Assembly: GCF_900460065.1 (NCBI RefSeq)
Contig: NZ_UAVD01000039.1
Location: 124,001-188,000, forward strand
Reading direction: 5' to 3'
Length of the DNA stretch: 64,000 nt
DNA from: Streptomyces griseus
Lineage (GTDB): Bacteria; Actinomycetota; Actinomycetes; Streptomycetales; Streptomycetaceae
Positions 34,397 to 43,081 of this stretch are shown here, one piece after another; within the stretch, counting starts at the first letter, position 1; each line of letters begins with the position of its first letter. The translations under genes and the position numbers were made by a program. The notes beneath the pieces are model-generated. The model was not told the DNA's origin. It ran no database searches and was given only the letters and a program-made list of their open reading frames with translations.

Positions 34397-35413
34397 TCAG
34401 CGCACCGAGAACGCGTACTCGGTGCGCGAGAGGAACTCCTCGCCCGGCCGGAGCACGGTGGAGGGGAACCCCGGCCGGTTCGGCGAGTCCGGGAAGTGCT
34501 GGGTCTCCAGCGCGATCCCGGCGCACGGCCCGAACGGCCGCCCGTCGAAGTGGTCGGCGGTGTAGAGCTGGAGCCCCGGCTCGGTGGTCCGCACGGTCAG
34601 CAGCCGCCCGGACCAGGCGTCGTACAGCTCGGCGGCGACCGGACCGAACGGCTCCGCCCCCGCCGTGCCCTGAGCCAGCACGAAGTTCTGGTCGTGGCCC
34701 GCGCCCACCGTCCGCATCGCCCGGAAGTCGAACCGGGTCCCGGCCACCGGCAGCAGCTCGCCCGTCGGCACCGACACCGCGTCCACCGGCGTGACCTGCC
34801 CCGCCGCGATCCGCAACTGCTGCCCGAGCGCGCTCCCGCTGCCGGCGCCCGCCAGGTTCCAGTAGAGATGGCTCGTCGGGTTCAGCACGGTCGGGGCGTC
34901 GGTCACCGCCCGGTAGGCGAGTCGCAGCGCCCCGCCCGGCCCCAGCGTGTACGTCACCGAGAAGTCGAGCCGCCCCGGATACCCCTCGTCCCCGTCCGCC
35001 GAGACCAGGGACAGCCGCACCCCGCCCGGGACCGCCTCCGCGTCCCACACCCGCTTGTCGAAGCCCCTGGCCCCGCCGTGCAGATGCGTACCGCCCTCGT
35101 TGGCCGTCAGGCGGTGCGTGCGCCCGTCCAGGACGAACGAGGCGCCCCCGATCCGGTTCGCGTACCGCCCGACCACCGCGCCGAAGTAGGGGGCCGGGAA
35201 CTCCTCGTAACCCGCCACGTCCGGCAGCCCGAGCGCCACGGGAGCGGACGAGCCGTCCCGCCCGGGCGCCTCCACCGACTGCACGATCGCGCCGTAGGTC
35301 AGGACCCGCACCCGGACCCCGTCCCGCTCCAGCGTCCACCGGCCGACCGGCGACCCGTCCGCGAGAGCGCCGAAGTCTTCCGTGTACGTGGCCGTGTCCG
35401 TGCTGGTCGTCAT
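34397..35413 (-). CDS. galM: aldose 1-epimerase (galactose mutarotase)
   Basis: This 338-residue protein of the GalM fold has NRIGGASFVLDG (about 84-95), HLHGGARGFDKRVW with one active His, NPTSHLYWNLAG with the second, and ALETQHFPDSPNRPGFPS carrying the catalytic Glu near residue 300. It interconverts alpha and beta anomers of galactose and other hexoses in the cytoplasm. ATG 35413 has AGGG 9 nt upstream. It lies 11 bp downstream of the SGNH lipoprotein gene and may be co-transcribed with it. Confidence 0.92.
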   Translation of the reverse strand: MTTSTDTATYTEDFGALADGSPVGRWTLERDGVRVRVLTYGAIVQSVEAPGRDGSSAPVALGLPDVAGYEEFPAPYFGAVVGRYANRIGGASFVLDGRTHRLTANEGGTHLHGGARGFDKRVWDAEAVPGGVRLSLVSADGDEGYPGRLDFSVTYTLGPGGALRLAYRAVTDAPTVLNPTSHLYWNLAGAGSGSALGQQLRIAAGQVTPVDAVSVPTGELLPVAGTRFDFRAMRTVGAGHDQNFVLAQGTAGAEPFGPVAAELYDAWSGRLLTVRTTEPGLQLYTADHFDGRPFGPCAGIALETQHFPDSPNRPGFPSTVLRPGEEFLSRTEYAFSVR

Positions 35414-35424
35414 GGTCACCGACC

Positions 35425-36354
35425 CTACGCGGGCGGCCGCTCGGCCGTGATGGTGCGGTAGGCGATCTCCGCGAGCCGGGCCTGGCCGTCGCGGCTCGGG
35501 TGGAACCAGTCCCACTTGCTGAGCTGCGTCCCGGTGAAGCGGAAGTCGAACACCGCCCCGCCGTCGTACCGGCAGTACCGGTCCTTCGCGCACACCTCCC
35601 GCAGCACCCCGTTGTACGCCACCACCCGCTCCCGCACCGCGTCCCGCCGTGCCACGGCGGCCGGACCCAGGTCGTCGGCGTCGGCGAGCATGGACTGACA
35701 GATCCCGAGGTCCCAGATCTTCTTGCCCAGCTCGTTCACCCGCCCCGTCGACCAGAGCCGCTTCAGGTCCGGCACGCTGGAGACGTACACCTGGGCCTTC
35801 GGGGCGCCGGCCCGCAACTGCCGCATCGACGCCTCGAACGACGCCCGGAAGTCCGCGACCGGCGTCATCAGCCGCACCGAGTCCCGGCACGCGTCGTTCG
35901 CGCCCGTCATCACGGTCACCAGCTCCGGCCGCTCCTTCGCCGCCAGCGCCATCTGCTCGGGCAACTGCACCATCCGGGAGCCCGACACCGCGTGGTTCCA
36001 GCTGCGCTCCGCCGCCCCGGACGGGCCGAGCAGCCGGACCGCGAGACTGCGCACCGCGTCGTCCGAACCGGTCGCCCACGACACCTCGGGACAGTCGGCC
36101 AGCACCGAGCACGCGTCGAAGCCCCGGGTGATCGAGTCCCCGACCGCCGCGACCGACCCGGGCCGGGGGTTCCAGTCCGGAGTGGGGGAGGGGGACGGCG
36201 AGGCACTGCGCGAGGCGGCCGGCGCGTTCTGCGACACGCCGCCCTCCGAGCCGCCCCCGGAGCATCCGGCCAGCGCGACGGCGCCGACGAACGAGAGAGC
36301 CGTCAGCGCGGCGGCGGCGGTGCGCATCCGTGGGCGTGTCACACGCTCCGGCAT
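35425..36354 (-). CDS. SGNH/GDSL-family hydrolase lipoprotein
   Basis: This 309-residue protein has an Arg-bearing signal peptide ending in the lipobox LAGC (Cys31), so it should be lipid-anchored on the outer face of the membrane. A Ser/Pro-rich spacer leads to an SGNH hydrolase fold: the GDS block VAAVGDSITRG (about 68-78) with the nucleophile Ser, the Asn in MTGANDACRDS, and the C-terminal Asp-x-x-His in KWDWFHPSRDGQ. Conserved Cys pairs probably form disulfides, as in Streptomyces GDSL lipases. The substrate could be a lipid or an acetylated polysaccharide. Confidence 0.9.
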   Translation of the reverse strand: MPERVTRPRMRTAAAALTALSFVGAVALAGCSGGGSEGGVSQNAPAASRSASPSPSPTPDWNPRPGSVAAVGDSITRGFDACSVLADCPEVSWATGSDDAVRSLAVRLLGPSGAAERSWNHAVSGSRMVQLPEQMALAAKERPELVTVMTGANDACRDSVRLMTPVADFRASFEASMRQLRAGAPKAQVYVSSVPDLKRLWSTGRVNELGKKIWDLGICQSMLADADDLGPAAVARRDAVRERVVAYNGVLREVCAKDRYCRYDGGAVFDFRFTGTQLSKWDWFHPSRDGQARLAEIAYRTITAERPPA

Positions 36355-36625
36355 CAGTCGGATCCCCTCCGGTCAACCAGTGGCCTATGCCCCTGGACAT
36401 GCCCCCGGCAACCACACGATCCCCAGGTCGGGGCTGTGCGCGCCCTGCCGGGTGAAACCCGGCGAATCAGAGGCCCGAGACCGACGGTACGTCACACGGA
36501 CGGCCCCGGCGCACGGTAGCTTTTCCCCGTCGAAGCAGTGGCGTCCCGCCCGCCCGCGCACCACGGGCGGCTCCGGTACATTACGTCACGTCACATACTG
36601 TCCCTTTTCAGGAGATTAGCTCCCG
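36355..36625. other. intergenic region between divergent SGNH and DUF3145 genes
   Basis: I see no gene here. A CATACT (36594-36599) preceded by the direct repeat ACGTCACGTCAC is the best -10 candidate for the rightward transcript. No clear -35 accompanies it. Confidence 0.4.
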
Positions 36626-36730
36626 ATGCTGTTTACTGATGACAACCTCGGGCTCTGGCCGGAAAGAGGCGGTACGGACGCGAGGCCGCTGGGGAAGGCG
36701 TACCTCGTCCCACATGGGAGGTTCCGGTGA
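36626..36730 (+). CDS. 34-residue small ORF coupled to the DUF3145 gene
   Basis: The ATG has CAGGAG about 11 nt upstream. The peptide begins MLFTDDNLGLWPERGG and ends LVPHGRFR. Its TGA stop overlaps the GTG start of the DUF3145 gene as GTGA, the arrangement used for translational coupling throughout this window. It could be a coupled leader or a true small protein. I know no family for it. Confidence 0.45.
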   Translation: MLFTDDNLGLWPERGGTDARPLGKAYLVPHGRFR

Positions 36731-37221
36731 CGACACGTGGAGTCCTGTACGTTCACTCCGCACCGCGCGCGCTGTGCCCACATGTCGAGTGGGCAGTGGC
36801 GGGCGTCCTCGGTGTGCGGGTGCAGCTGGACTGGATCAGACAGCCGGCCGCCCCCGGCACCTGGCGGTCCGAATTCTCCTGGAAGGGCCGCGCCGGCACC
36901 GCCTCGCAGCTCGCCTCCGCCCTGCGCGGCTGGGACCTGCTGCGCTTCGAGGTGACCGCCGAGCCGTGCCCCACCGCCGAGGGCGAGCGCTACAGCTCCA
37001 CCCCCGGCCTTGGCATCTTCCACGCCGTCACCGGCATGCACGGCGACATCCTGATCCCCGAGGACCGGCTGCGGGCCGCGCTGGCCCGTTCGGTGCGCGG
37101 CGAGAGCGACCTGGAGGCCGAGATCGCCTCGCTGCTCGGCAAGCCGTGGGACGACGAGCTGGAGTCCTTCCGGCACGCGGGCGAGGGCGCGCCGGTGCGC
37201 TGGCTGCACCAGGTCGTCTAG
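36727..37221 (+). CDS. DUF3145 family protein
   Basis: This 164-residue protein is an actinobacterial DUF3145 member, known to sit beside the fatty-acid synthase operon. It begins TTRGVLYVHSAPRALCPHVE and has a conserved WRSEFSWKGRAGTASQLAS stretch and a C-terminal EIASLLGKPWDDELESFRH. There are no membrane segments. The function is unknown. A GGGAGG site lies 5 nt before the GTG. Convergence on fabF with a shared terminator and long-standing synteny hints at a link with lipid metabolism, but nothing more can be said. Confidence 0.9.
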   Translation: MTTRGVLYVHSAPRALCPHVEWAVAGVLGVRVQLDWIRQPAAPGTWRSEFSWKGRAGTASQLASALRGWDLLRFEVTAEPCPTAEGERYSSTPGLGIFHAVTGMHGDILIPEDRLRAALARSVRGESDLEAEIASLLGKPWDDELESFRHAGEGAPVRWLHQVV

Positions 37222-37292
37222 CTGCCGGCGAGCAGATCGAGCCCCTCCGGCGATCGAGGCGCGGGGTCCGGGGCGGAGCCCCGAAGAACGAC

Positions 37293-37327
37293 GAAGCCCG
37301 CCTCCCGGGTCCCGGGAAGCGGGCTTC
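37293..37327. terminator. bidirectional terminator between DUF3145 and fabF
   Basis: GAAGCCCGC plus TCCCGGG on the left pair with CCCGGGA plus GCGGGCTTC on the right. There is a single mismatch (37302/37318) and a 1-nt centre, giving a very long stem over 37293-37327. Confidence 0.8.
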
Positions 37328-37344
37328 ACCGCGTCAAGGCAAGG

Positions 37345-38607
37345 TCACACGGAGCGGAACGCCAGCACCACGTTGTGGCCGCCGAACCCGAACGAGTTGT
37401 TGATCGCCGCGATCGGACCCTCCGGCAGCACCCGCGGCTCACCGCGCACGATGTCCGCGTCGATCGCCTCGTCGAGCTCGTCGATGTTGATGGTCGGCGG
37501 AGCGATCCGGTGGTGCAGCGCGAGCACGGTCGCGACCGTCTCGATGCCGCCGGCGCCACCCAGCAGGTGACCCGTCATCGACTTCGTCGCGGAGATCGCG
37601 ACATGGTCGAGGTCGTCGCCCAGCACCTTGCGCAGCGCCTTGATCTCCGCGAGGTCGCCCTGCGGCGTCGACGTGGCGTGCGCGTTGAGGTGGACCACCT
37701 CGGACGGCTTGAGGTCGCTGGAGTCCAGCAGGTTCTGCATCGCGGCGGCGATGCCCCGCCCCGAGGGCTCGGGCTGCGCGATGTGGTGGGCGTCGGCCGA
37801 CAGACCCTGGCCCAGCACCTCGCAGTAGACCCGCGCGCCCCGCTTGGCCGCGTGCTCGGCGGACTCCAGGACGACGACGCCCGCACCCTCGCCGAGGACG
37901 AAGCCGTCCCGGCCGGTGTCGTACGGGCGCGAGGCCGTCTCCGGCTCCTCGTTGTTCTTGGACATCGCCATCATGTTGGCGAACGCGGCGATCGGCAGCG
38001 GGTGGATCGCCGCCTCGGTGCCACCGGCGACGACCACGTCGGCCCGGCCGGTACGGATCATCTCCACGGCGTACCCGATGGCCTCGGCGCCCGAGGCGCA
38101 GGCGGAGACGGGCGTGTGGACACCGGCCTGGGCGTTGACCTCCAGGCCGACGTTGGCCGCGGGGCCGTTGGGCATGAGCATGGGAACGGTGTGCGGGGAG
38201 ACGCGGCGTACGCCCTTCTCCTTCAGCACGTCGTACTGGTCGAGCAGGGTGGTCACACCGCCGATGCCGGAGGCGATGACCGAGCCCAGGCGCTCGGGGG
38301 CGACGCTCTCGTCCTCGCCGGCCTTCGCGGTGAAGCCCGCGTCCGCCCAGGCCTCGCGGGCCGCGATCAGCGCGAACTGCGCCGAGCGGTCCAGCTTGCG
38401 GGCCAGCGGGCGGGGGAGCACGTCGCCCGGGTCGACGGCCGCGAGGGCGGCGATCCGGACGGGCAGTTCGGCGAAGCGCTCGCCTTCGAGAGGCTTGACG
38501 CCGGACCGGCCGGCCATCAGACCTTCCCAGGTCGATGCGGAGTCGCCACCCAGCGGAGTGGTTGCGCCGATACCGGTGACGACCACGGTGCGATTGGTCG
38601 AGTTCAC
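37345..38607 (-). CDS. fabF: beta-ketoacyl-ACP synthase II
   Basis: This 420-residue condensing enzyme of type II fatty-acid synthesis extends malonyl-ACP with an acyl-ACP. It has the active-site Cys in VSACASGAEAIG, the His residues in HATSTPQGDLAEIKAL and KSMTGHLLGGAGGIE, and the C-terminal NNSFGFGGHNVVLAF. GTG 38607 has GGAGAAG upstream. It is the last gene of fabD-fabH-acpP-fabF and follows acpP by 76 bp. In Streptomyces this enzyme is essential for bulk fatty-acid synthesis. Confidence 0.97.
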   Translation of the reverse strand: MNSTNRTVVVTGIGATTPLGGDSASTWEGLMAGRSGVKPLEGERFAELPVRIAALAAVDPGDVLPRPLARKLDRSAQFALIAAREAWADAGFTAKAGEDESVAPERLGSVIASGIGGVTTLLDQYDVLKEKGVRRVSPHTVPMLMPNGPAANVGLEVNAQAGVHTPVSACASGAEAIGYAVEMIRTGRADVVVAGGTEAAIHPLPIAAFANMMAMSKNNEEPETASRPYDTGRDGFVLGEGAGVVVLESAEHAAKRGARVYCEVLGQGLSADAHHIAQPEPSGRGIAAAMQNLLDSSDLKPSEVVHLNAHATSTPQGDLAEIKALRKVLGDDLDHVAISATKSMTGHLLGGAGGIETVATVLALHHRIAPPTINIDELDEAIDADIVRGEPRVLPEGPIAAINNSFGFGGHNVVLAFRSV

Positions 38608-38683
38608 TGGAAAATCTTCTCCACGTGTAGAGGGTCGTGAATCAGCGGCGCCACCGCCGGGTGGCGACACAGCCGGGCTGGGA

Positions 38684-38932
38684 TCAGCCCTGGTGCTTCA
38701 GGATGTAGTCGGCGGCGTCGCCGACCGTCTTGAGGTTCTTGACGTCCTCGTCGGGGATCTTGACGTCGAAGCGCTCCTCGGCGGCGACGACGACCTCGAC
38801 CATGGACAGCGAGTCGACGTCCAGGTCGTCGGTGAAGGACTTGTCCAGCTGGACGTCCTCCTCCGGGATGCCGGCGATCTCGTTGACGATCTCGGCGAGA
38901 CCCTTGACGATCTCTTCCTGCGTGGCGGCCAT
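38684..38932 (-). CDS. acpP: acyl carrier protein of fatty-acid synthesis
   Basis: This 82-residue acidic protein carries the phosphopantetheine-attachment Ser41 in the DSL motif of DDLDVDSLSMVEVVVAAEE. It shuttles acyl chains between FabH, FabF and the reductases. AAGGAG precedes the ATG. Length and sequence are typical of the FAS acyl carrier protein rather than of polyketide paralogues. Confidence 0.97.
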   Translation of the reverse strand: MAATQEEIVKGLAEIVNEIAGIPEEDVQLDKSFTDDLDVDSLSMVEVVVAAEERFDVKIPDEDVKNLKTVGDAADYILKHQG

Positions 38933-38995
38933 CTTGGCGCTCCTTCGGTGGGTTTCTTCGGTGTTCGTGCGTACGGACCCAAAGGTCCGGTGTGC

Positions 38996-40027
38996 CTAGG
39001 GGAGGGTAACGACCGTCGCGGCGTAGACGAGACCCGCCCCGAAGCCGATGACGAGCGCGGTGTCGCCGCTCTTCGCCTGACCGGTCGCCAGGAGCCGCTC
39101 CATCGCGAGCGGGATCGAGGCGGCGGACGTGTTGCCGGTGGACTCGACGTCACGGGCGACCGTGACGTGCTCCGGCAGCTTCAGGGTCTTCACCATCGAG
39201 TCGATGATCCGCATGTTGGCCTGGTGCGGAATGAAGACGTCCAGGTCCTCCGGGGCGATCCCGGCCGCGTCCAGCGCCTGCTGGGCGACCTTCGCCATCT
39301 CGAAGACGGCCCAGCGGAAGACCGCCTGGCCCTCCTGCGTGATGGCCGGGAACTTGACCTCGCCCTTCGAGTCGAGCGGCAGCTTGGAGACGTCGCCGAT
39401 GTGGAGGTCGTTCCAAGCCACCGTCTGCTTGATGGTCTCGGACTTGTCGCCCTCGGAGCCCCACACGGTCGGGCCGATGGCCGGCTCCTGGGAGGGGCCG
39501 ACGATGACCGCGCCCGCGCCGTCACCGAACAGGAAGGCCGTCGCGCGGTCCTCCAGGTCGGTCAGGTCGCTGAGCCGCTCCACGCCGATCACGAGGACGT
39601 ACTCCGCCGAGCCCTCGACGACCATGCCCTTGGCGAGGGTGAGGCCGTAACCGAAGCCCGCGCAGCCGGCCGAGATGTCGAAGGCGGCGGGCTTGCCCGC
39701 GCCGATCCGGTGGGCGATCTCGGTCGCGACGGCCGGGGTCTGCTTGAAGTGCGAGACGGTCGAGACGACGACCGCGCCGATCTGCTCGGGGTCGATGCCC
39801 GCGTCGGCGATGGCCTTGCCGGACGCCTCGATCGACATCGCGGCCACGGTCTCCTCGTCGGAGGCCCAGTGGCGGGTGACGATGCCGGAGCGGGAGCGGA
39901 TCCACTCGTCGGACGAGTCGATCGTCTCGAGGATCACCTCGTTCGGCACCACCCGGGTCGGGCGGTAGCCGCCGACCCCGATGATCCGTGCGTACGGGGC
40001 GCCCTTGCTGGGCTTGATCTTCGACAT
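38996..40027 (-). CDS. fabH: beta-ketoacyl-ACP synthase III
   Basis: This 343-residue initiating condensing enzyme shows the catalytic triad Cys122 (DISAGCAGFGYG), His in IPHQANMRII and Asn in ESTGNTSAASIPL. It joins a CoA-linked starter, in Streptomyces mostly branched acyl-CoA, to malonyl-ACP. It lies 9 bp after fabD and 63 bp before acpP in the same operon. The ATG start is preceded by AGGAGCGAGC. Confidence 0.97.
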   Translation of the reverse strand: MSKIKPSKGAPYARIIGVGGYRPTRVVPNEVILETIDSSDEWIRSRSGIVTRHWASDEETVAAMSIEASGKAIADAGIDPEQIGAVVVSTVSHFKQTPAVATEIAHRIGAGKPAAFDISAGCAGFGYGLTLAKGMVVEGSAEYVLVIGVERLSDLTDLEDRATAFLFGDGAGAVIVGPSQEPAIGPTVWGSEGDKSETIKQTVAWNDLHIGDVSKLPLDSKGEVKFPAITQEGQAVFRWAVFEMAKVAQQALDAAGIAPEDLDVFIPHQANMRIIDSMVKTLKLPEHVTVARDVESTGNTSAASIPLAMERLLATGQAKSGDTALVIGFGAGLVYAATVVTLP

Positions 40028-40036
40028 GCTCGCTCC

Positions 40037-40954
40037 TTAGGCGCCTGCGTGCTCGGAGATGAGCGCGCGGGCCGCGTCGAGGTCGTCGGGGGTCTTGAGC
40101 GCGAGCGTCCGCACACCGGGCAGCGCGCGCTTGGCGAGTCCGGTCAGCGTGCCGCCGGGGCTCAGCTCGACGAGCGCGGTGACGCCCAGTGACTGGAAGG
40201 TCTCCATGCACAGGTCCCAGCGGACCGGGTTGGCGACCTGCCCGACCAGCCGGGCGATGACCTCGGTGCCGGTGGCCACGGTGTGGCCGTCGGCGTTGGA
40301 AACGTAGCGCACGGTCGGGTCGGAGACCGTGAGATCGCCGACCGCCGCGCGCAGCTTCTCCACGGCCGGGGCCATGTGGTGCGTGTGGAAGGCGCCGGCC
40401 ACCTTCAGCGCGACGACGCGGCGCACGCCCTCGGGCTTGTCGGCCTCCAGGGCGGCGATCTGGGCGGCGGTGCCCGCGGCGACGATCTGGCCGCCGCCGT
40501 TGACGTTGGCCGGGGTCAGCCCGAGCTTCTCCAGGTGCGGGACCGTCACGTCGGGGTCGCCGCCGAGGAGGGCCGCCATGCCGGTCTCGGTGGCCGCGGC
40601 GGCCTCGGCCATGCCGAGCCCCCGGGTGCGCACGAAGCGCAGCGCGGCCTCGTCGTCGATGACGCCCGCGAGCGCGGCGGCGGTGATCTCACCGACGCTG
40701 TGGCCCGCGACGACGTCGGGCGACGGGGCGTCCAGGGCGGCTGCCGAGAGCAGCCCGGCGGCGACCAGGAGCGGCTGGGCCACGGCGGTGTCGCGGATCT
40801 CGTCCGCGTCGGCTTTCGTGCCGTAGTGGGCAAGGTCGAGCCCGATGGCGTCGGACCAGGCGGCGACGCGGTCGGCGGCACCGGGGAGGTCGAGCCAGGG
40901 AGTCAGGAAGCCGGGCGTCTGAGCGCCTTGGCCGGGAGCGACGAGTACGAGCAC
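40037..40954 (-). CDS. fabD: malonyl-CoA:ACP transacylase
   Basis: This 305-residue acyltransferase loads malonyl groups on ACP. It has the GQGAQ oxyanion loop at residues 8-12, the nucleophile Ser86 in AGHSVGE, the Arg in FVRTRGLGMAEA and the catalytic His in GAFHTHHMAPA. I chose GTG 40954 (reading VLVLVAPGQG) because AGAGAG sits about 7 nt upstream. The in-frame GTG 40960 would be too close to that site. It is the first FAS gene after fasR, 89 bp downstream of it, and in Streptomyces the same protein also serves polyketide synthases. Confidence 0.95.
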   Translation of the reverse strand: MLVLVAPGQGAQTPGFLTPWLDLPGAADRVAAWSDAIGLDLAHYGTKADADEIRDTAVAQPLLVAAGLLSAAALDAPSPDVVAGHSVGEITAAALAGVIDDEAALRFVRTRGLGMAEAAAATETGMAALLGGDPDVTVPHLEKLGLTPANVNGGGQIVAAGTAAQIAALEADKPEGVRRVVALKVAGAFHTHHMAPAVEKLRAAVGDLTVSDPTVRYVSNADGHTVATGTEVIARLVGQVANPVRWDLCMETFQSLGVTALVELSPGGTLTGLAKRALPGVRTLALKTPDDLDAARALISEHAGA

Positions 40955-41012
40955 CCTCACACTCTCTCTTGTGAACGGCTCCGCACGCCCGTGGGGACAG
41001 GGACGAAGAACC

Positions 41013-41035
41013 GTCGGGGTAATTGTCGGGGTCAA
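41013..41035 (-). promoter_or_regulatory. candidate fabD promoter region with FasR-like direct repeats
   Basis: Two exact copies of GTCGGGGT (plus-strand reading, 41013-41020 and 41025-41032) are spaced 12 bp apart between fasR and fabD. On the minus strand a TTGACC (41030-41035) overlaps the first repeat and could be a -35, although the matching -10 (GGTTCT at 41007-41012) is poor. This arrangement fits an activator-dependent promoter. FasR binding is inferred from gene position. Confidence 0.5.
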
Positions 41036-41043
41036 ACAAAAGT

Positions 41044-42243
41044 CTAGGACTGGGGATCCGCTGCGGCCAAGCGCCCCAGGATCAGGGCGATCCGCAGCGT
41101 GAACGCGGAGCGCACATCGGAAGGGGACCATCCGGTGACGTCGGTCACACGTCGTAGCCGGTAGCGCACGGTGTTGGGGTGCACGAAAAGCATCCGGGCG
41201 GCGCCTTCGAGACTGCTCGCCTGTTCGAGATAGACGCTGAGTGTTTCCAGCAGCGCCGAACCGGCCTCTTCCAGCGGTCTGTAGATCTCCTCCACCAGTT
41301 GGTCCCGCGCGGCCGGGTCTCCGGCCATCGCCCGCTCCGGGAGGAGATCGTCCGCCAGGACCGGCCGGGGCGCGTCCTGCCACGCCGAGCAGGCCTTCAG
41401 CCCGGCGGCGGCGGCCTGTGCGGACCGGGTCGCGGCCAGCAGGTCCGGCACCACGGGGCCCGCGACGACCGGCCCGGCGGCGTACGGCCCGATCAGCCCC
41501 TTCGCGACCTGGAGCGGGTTGTCGCTGCCGCCGGCGATCACGACGAGGCGGTTGCCCAGGACCCCGGTGAGGACCTGGAGCTTGGCGTGCCGGGCGGCGC
41601 GCCGGATCGCCTCCACGGTCAGCTCGCTGTCCCCGTCGGGCGCGGTGCCGAGGATCACGCACACGTGCTCGGGCGAGTTCCAGCCCAGCGCGGCGGCCCG
41701 GGACACCGCCCCCTCGTCGGCCTCCCCGGAGAGCACCGCGTTGACCACGAGGGACTCCAGCCGGGCGTCCCAGGCGCCCCGGGCCTCGGCGGCCTGGGCG
41801 TAGACCTGGGCGGTGGCGAAGGCGATCTCGCGCGCGTAGACGAGGAGCGCCTCGCGCAGCACCGACTCGTCGCCGGGGGCGGCCACCTCGTCGATCGCGG
41901 CCTCCATGACCTCGATCGTGGTGCGCACCATCTCCACGGTCTGCCGCAGGGTGATGGCCCGGGTCAGTTCGCGCGGCGCGGTGCCGAACACATCGGTCGA
42001 AATGGCCTGCGGGGTCTCGGGATGCCGGAACCACTCGGTGAACGCGGCGATACCGGCCTGGGCGACCAGGCCGATCCAGGACCGGTTCTCCGGAGGCATC
42101 GCCCGGTACCACGGCAGCGATTCGTCCATGCGGGCAATCGCGTTCGCGGCCAGCCGGCCGGAGGACTGCTCCAGCCGTTTCAGGGTCGCGGCGTGCAGGT
42201 GGGCGTCGTGGGCGGGGGGCAGCTCAGGATCGGGTCGGGGCAC
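41044..42243 (-). CDS. fasR: PucR/CdaR-type activator of fatty-acid synthesis genes
   Basis: This 399-residue regulator has the C-terminal PucR helix-turn-helix (SSLEGAARMLFVHPNTVRYR, then RVTDVTGWSPSDVRSAFTLR, about 345-392) and a GGDEF-like middle region. It stands directly upstream of fabD, the position of FasR in Streptomyces, the known activator of the fabDHPF operon. The GTG start (42243) follows CAGTCT by 7 nt with no ribosome site, so it is likely leaderless. It is divergent from the pirin gene. Confidence 0.9.
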   Translation of the reverse strand: MPRPDPELPPAHDAHLHAATLKRLEQSSGRLAANAIARMDESLPWYRAMPPENRSWIGLVAQAGIAAFTEWFRHPETPQAISTDVFGTAPRELTRAITLRQTVEMVRTTIEVMEAAIDEVAAPGDESVLREALLVYAREIAFATAQVYAQAAEARGAWDARLESLVVNAVLSGEADEGAVSRAAALGWNSPEHVCVILGTAPDGDSELTVEAIRRAARHAKLQVLTGVLGNRLVVIAGGSDNPLQVAKGLIGPYAAGPVVAGPVVPDLLAATRSAQAAAAGLKACSAWQDAPRPVLADDLLPERAMAGDPAARDQLVEEIYRPLEEAGSALLETLSVYLEQASSLEGAARMLFVHPNTVRYRLRRVTDVTGWSPSDVRSAFTLRIALILGRLAAADPQS

Positions 42244-42417
42244 GAGGACAAGACTGCCTTATCGGGCCGGGGGATCGGAGGGCCGGGGCGACGGTGCCCC
42301 GTACCCGCGGGTAGGCGGACGCCCGGCGCGGCCGTCCCGCTCCCGCGTCCGCACACCCGACGCCCGGTCCGCTCCCGCCCGGAGCCGTACGGCAGTTCCC
42401 CGGGCTACCGTGGCCGG

Positions 42418-43077
42418 GTGATTTCCGTACACCGGTCCGACGACCGCTACCGGGGCGGGGACGAGGCCGCCGGGATCGTCACCCGGCACGCCCTCTCCTT
42501 CGGCCCCCACTACGACCCGGACAACCTCCGCTTCGGCCCGATCCTGGCCTGCAACGAGGAACACCTCGCCCCCGGCGCCGGGTTCGAGGAGCACCCGCAC
42601 AGCCATACGGAGATCGTCACCTGGGTCGTCGAGGGCGAGCTGACCCACCGCGACTCGGCCGGCCACTCCACCGTCGTCCGCGCCGGCGACGTGGCCCACC
42701 TGAGCGCCGCCTCCGGGGTCCGCCACGTCGAACGCAACGACGGCACGGCCCCGTTGACCTTCCTCCAGATGTGGCTGGCCCCCCTGGAGCCGGGCGGCGC
42801 CCCCTCGTACACGGTCGTCCCCGGCATCGCCGACTCCACCCCGTACGCCCTGCCCGGCGCGGGCGCGATGCTCCACGTCCGCCGTCCGGCCGAGGGCGAG
42901 CGCACGGCGGTCCCGGACGCGGCGCGCGGTTACCTGCACGTGGTCCGGGGGAGAGTCACGCTCGGCGGCGAGGAACTGGGCCCCGGCGACGCCGCCCGGA
43001 TCACCGGGGCGGAGGGGCTGGAGGCGGTCGCGCTGGCGGGCCCGGCGGAGCTGCTGGTGTGGGAGCTGGCGGGCTGA
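42418..43077 (+). CDS. pirin-family cupin protein
   Basis: This 219-residue protein has the pirin N-domain: HYDPDNLRFGPILACNEEHL, then GFEEHPHSHTEIVTWVVEGE with the metal-binding His residues, and GDVAHLSAASGVRHVERN. Pirins bind iron in a cupin fold, and some act as quercetinases. The physiological role is unknown here. TACCGT (42406-42411) ends 6 nt before the GTG and there is no ribosome site, so the mRNA is leaderless. Its start faces fasR across a 174-bp gap. Confidence 0.9.
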   Translation: MISVHRSDDRYRGGDEAAGIVTRHALSFGPHYDPDNLRFGPILACNEEHLAPGAGFEEHPHSHTEIVTWVVEGELTHRDSAGHSTVVRAGDVAHLSAASGVRHVERNDGTAPLTFLQMWLAPLEPGGAPSYTVVPGIADSTPYALPGAGAMLHVRRPAEGERTAVPDAARGYLHVVRGRVTLGGEELGPGDAARITGAEGLEAVALAGPAELLVWELAG

Positions 43078-43081
43078 GGCG

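Noticed and set aside
37345..41044. Polyketide gene cluster around the ketosynthase and ACP genes
   Set aside because: Gene order and sequence are those of the housekeeping FAS II operon with FasR, without tailoring or polyketide-specific genes.
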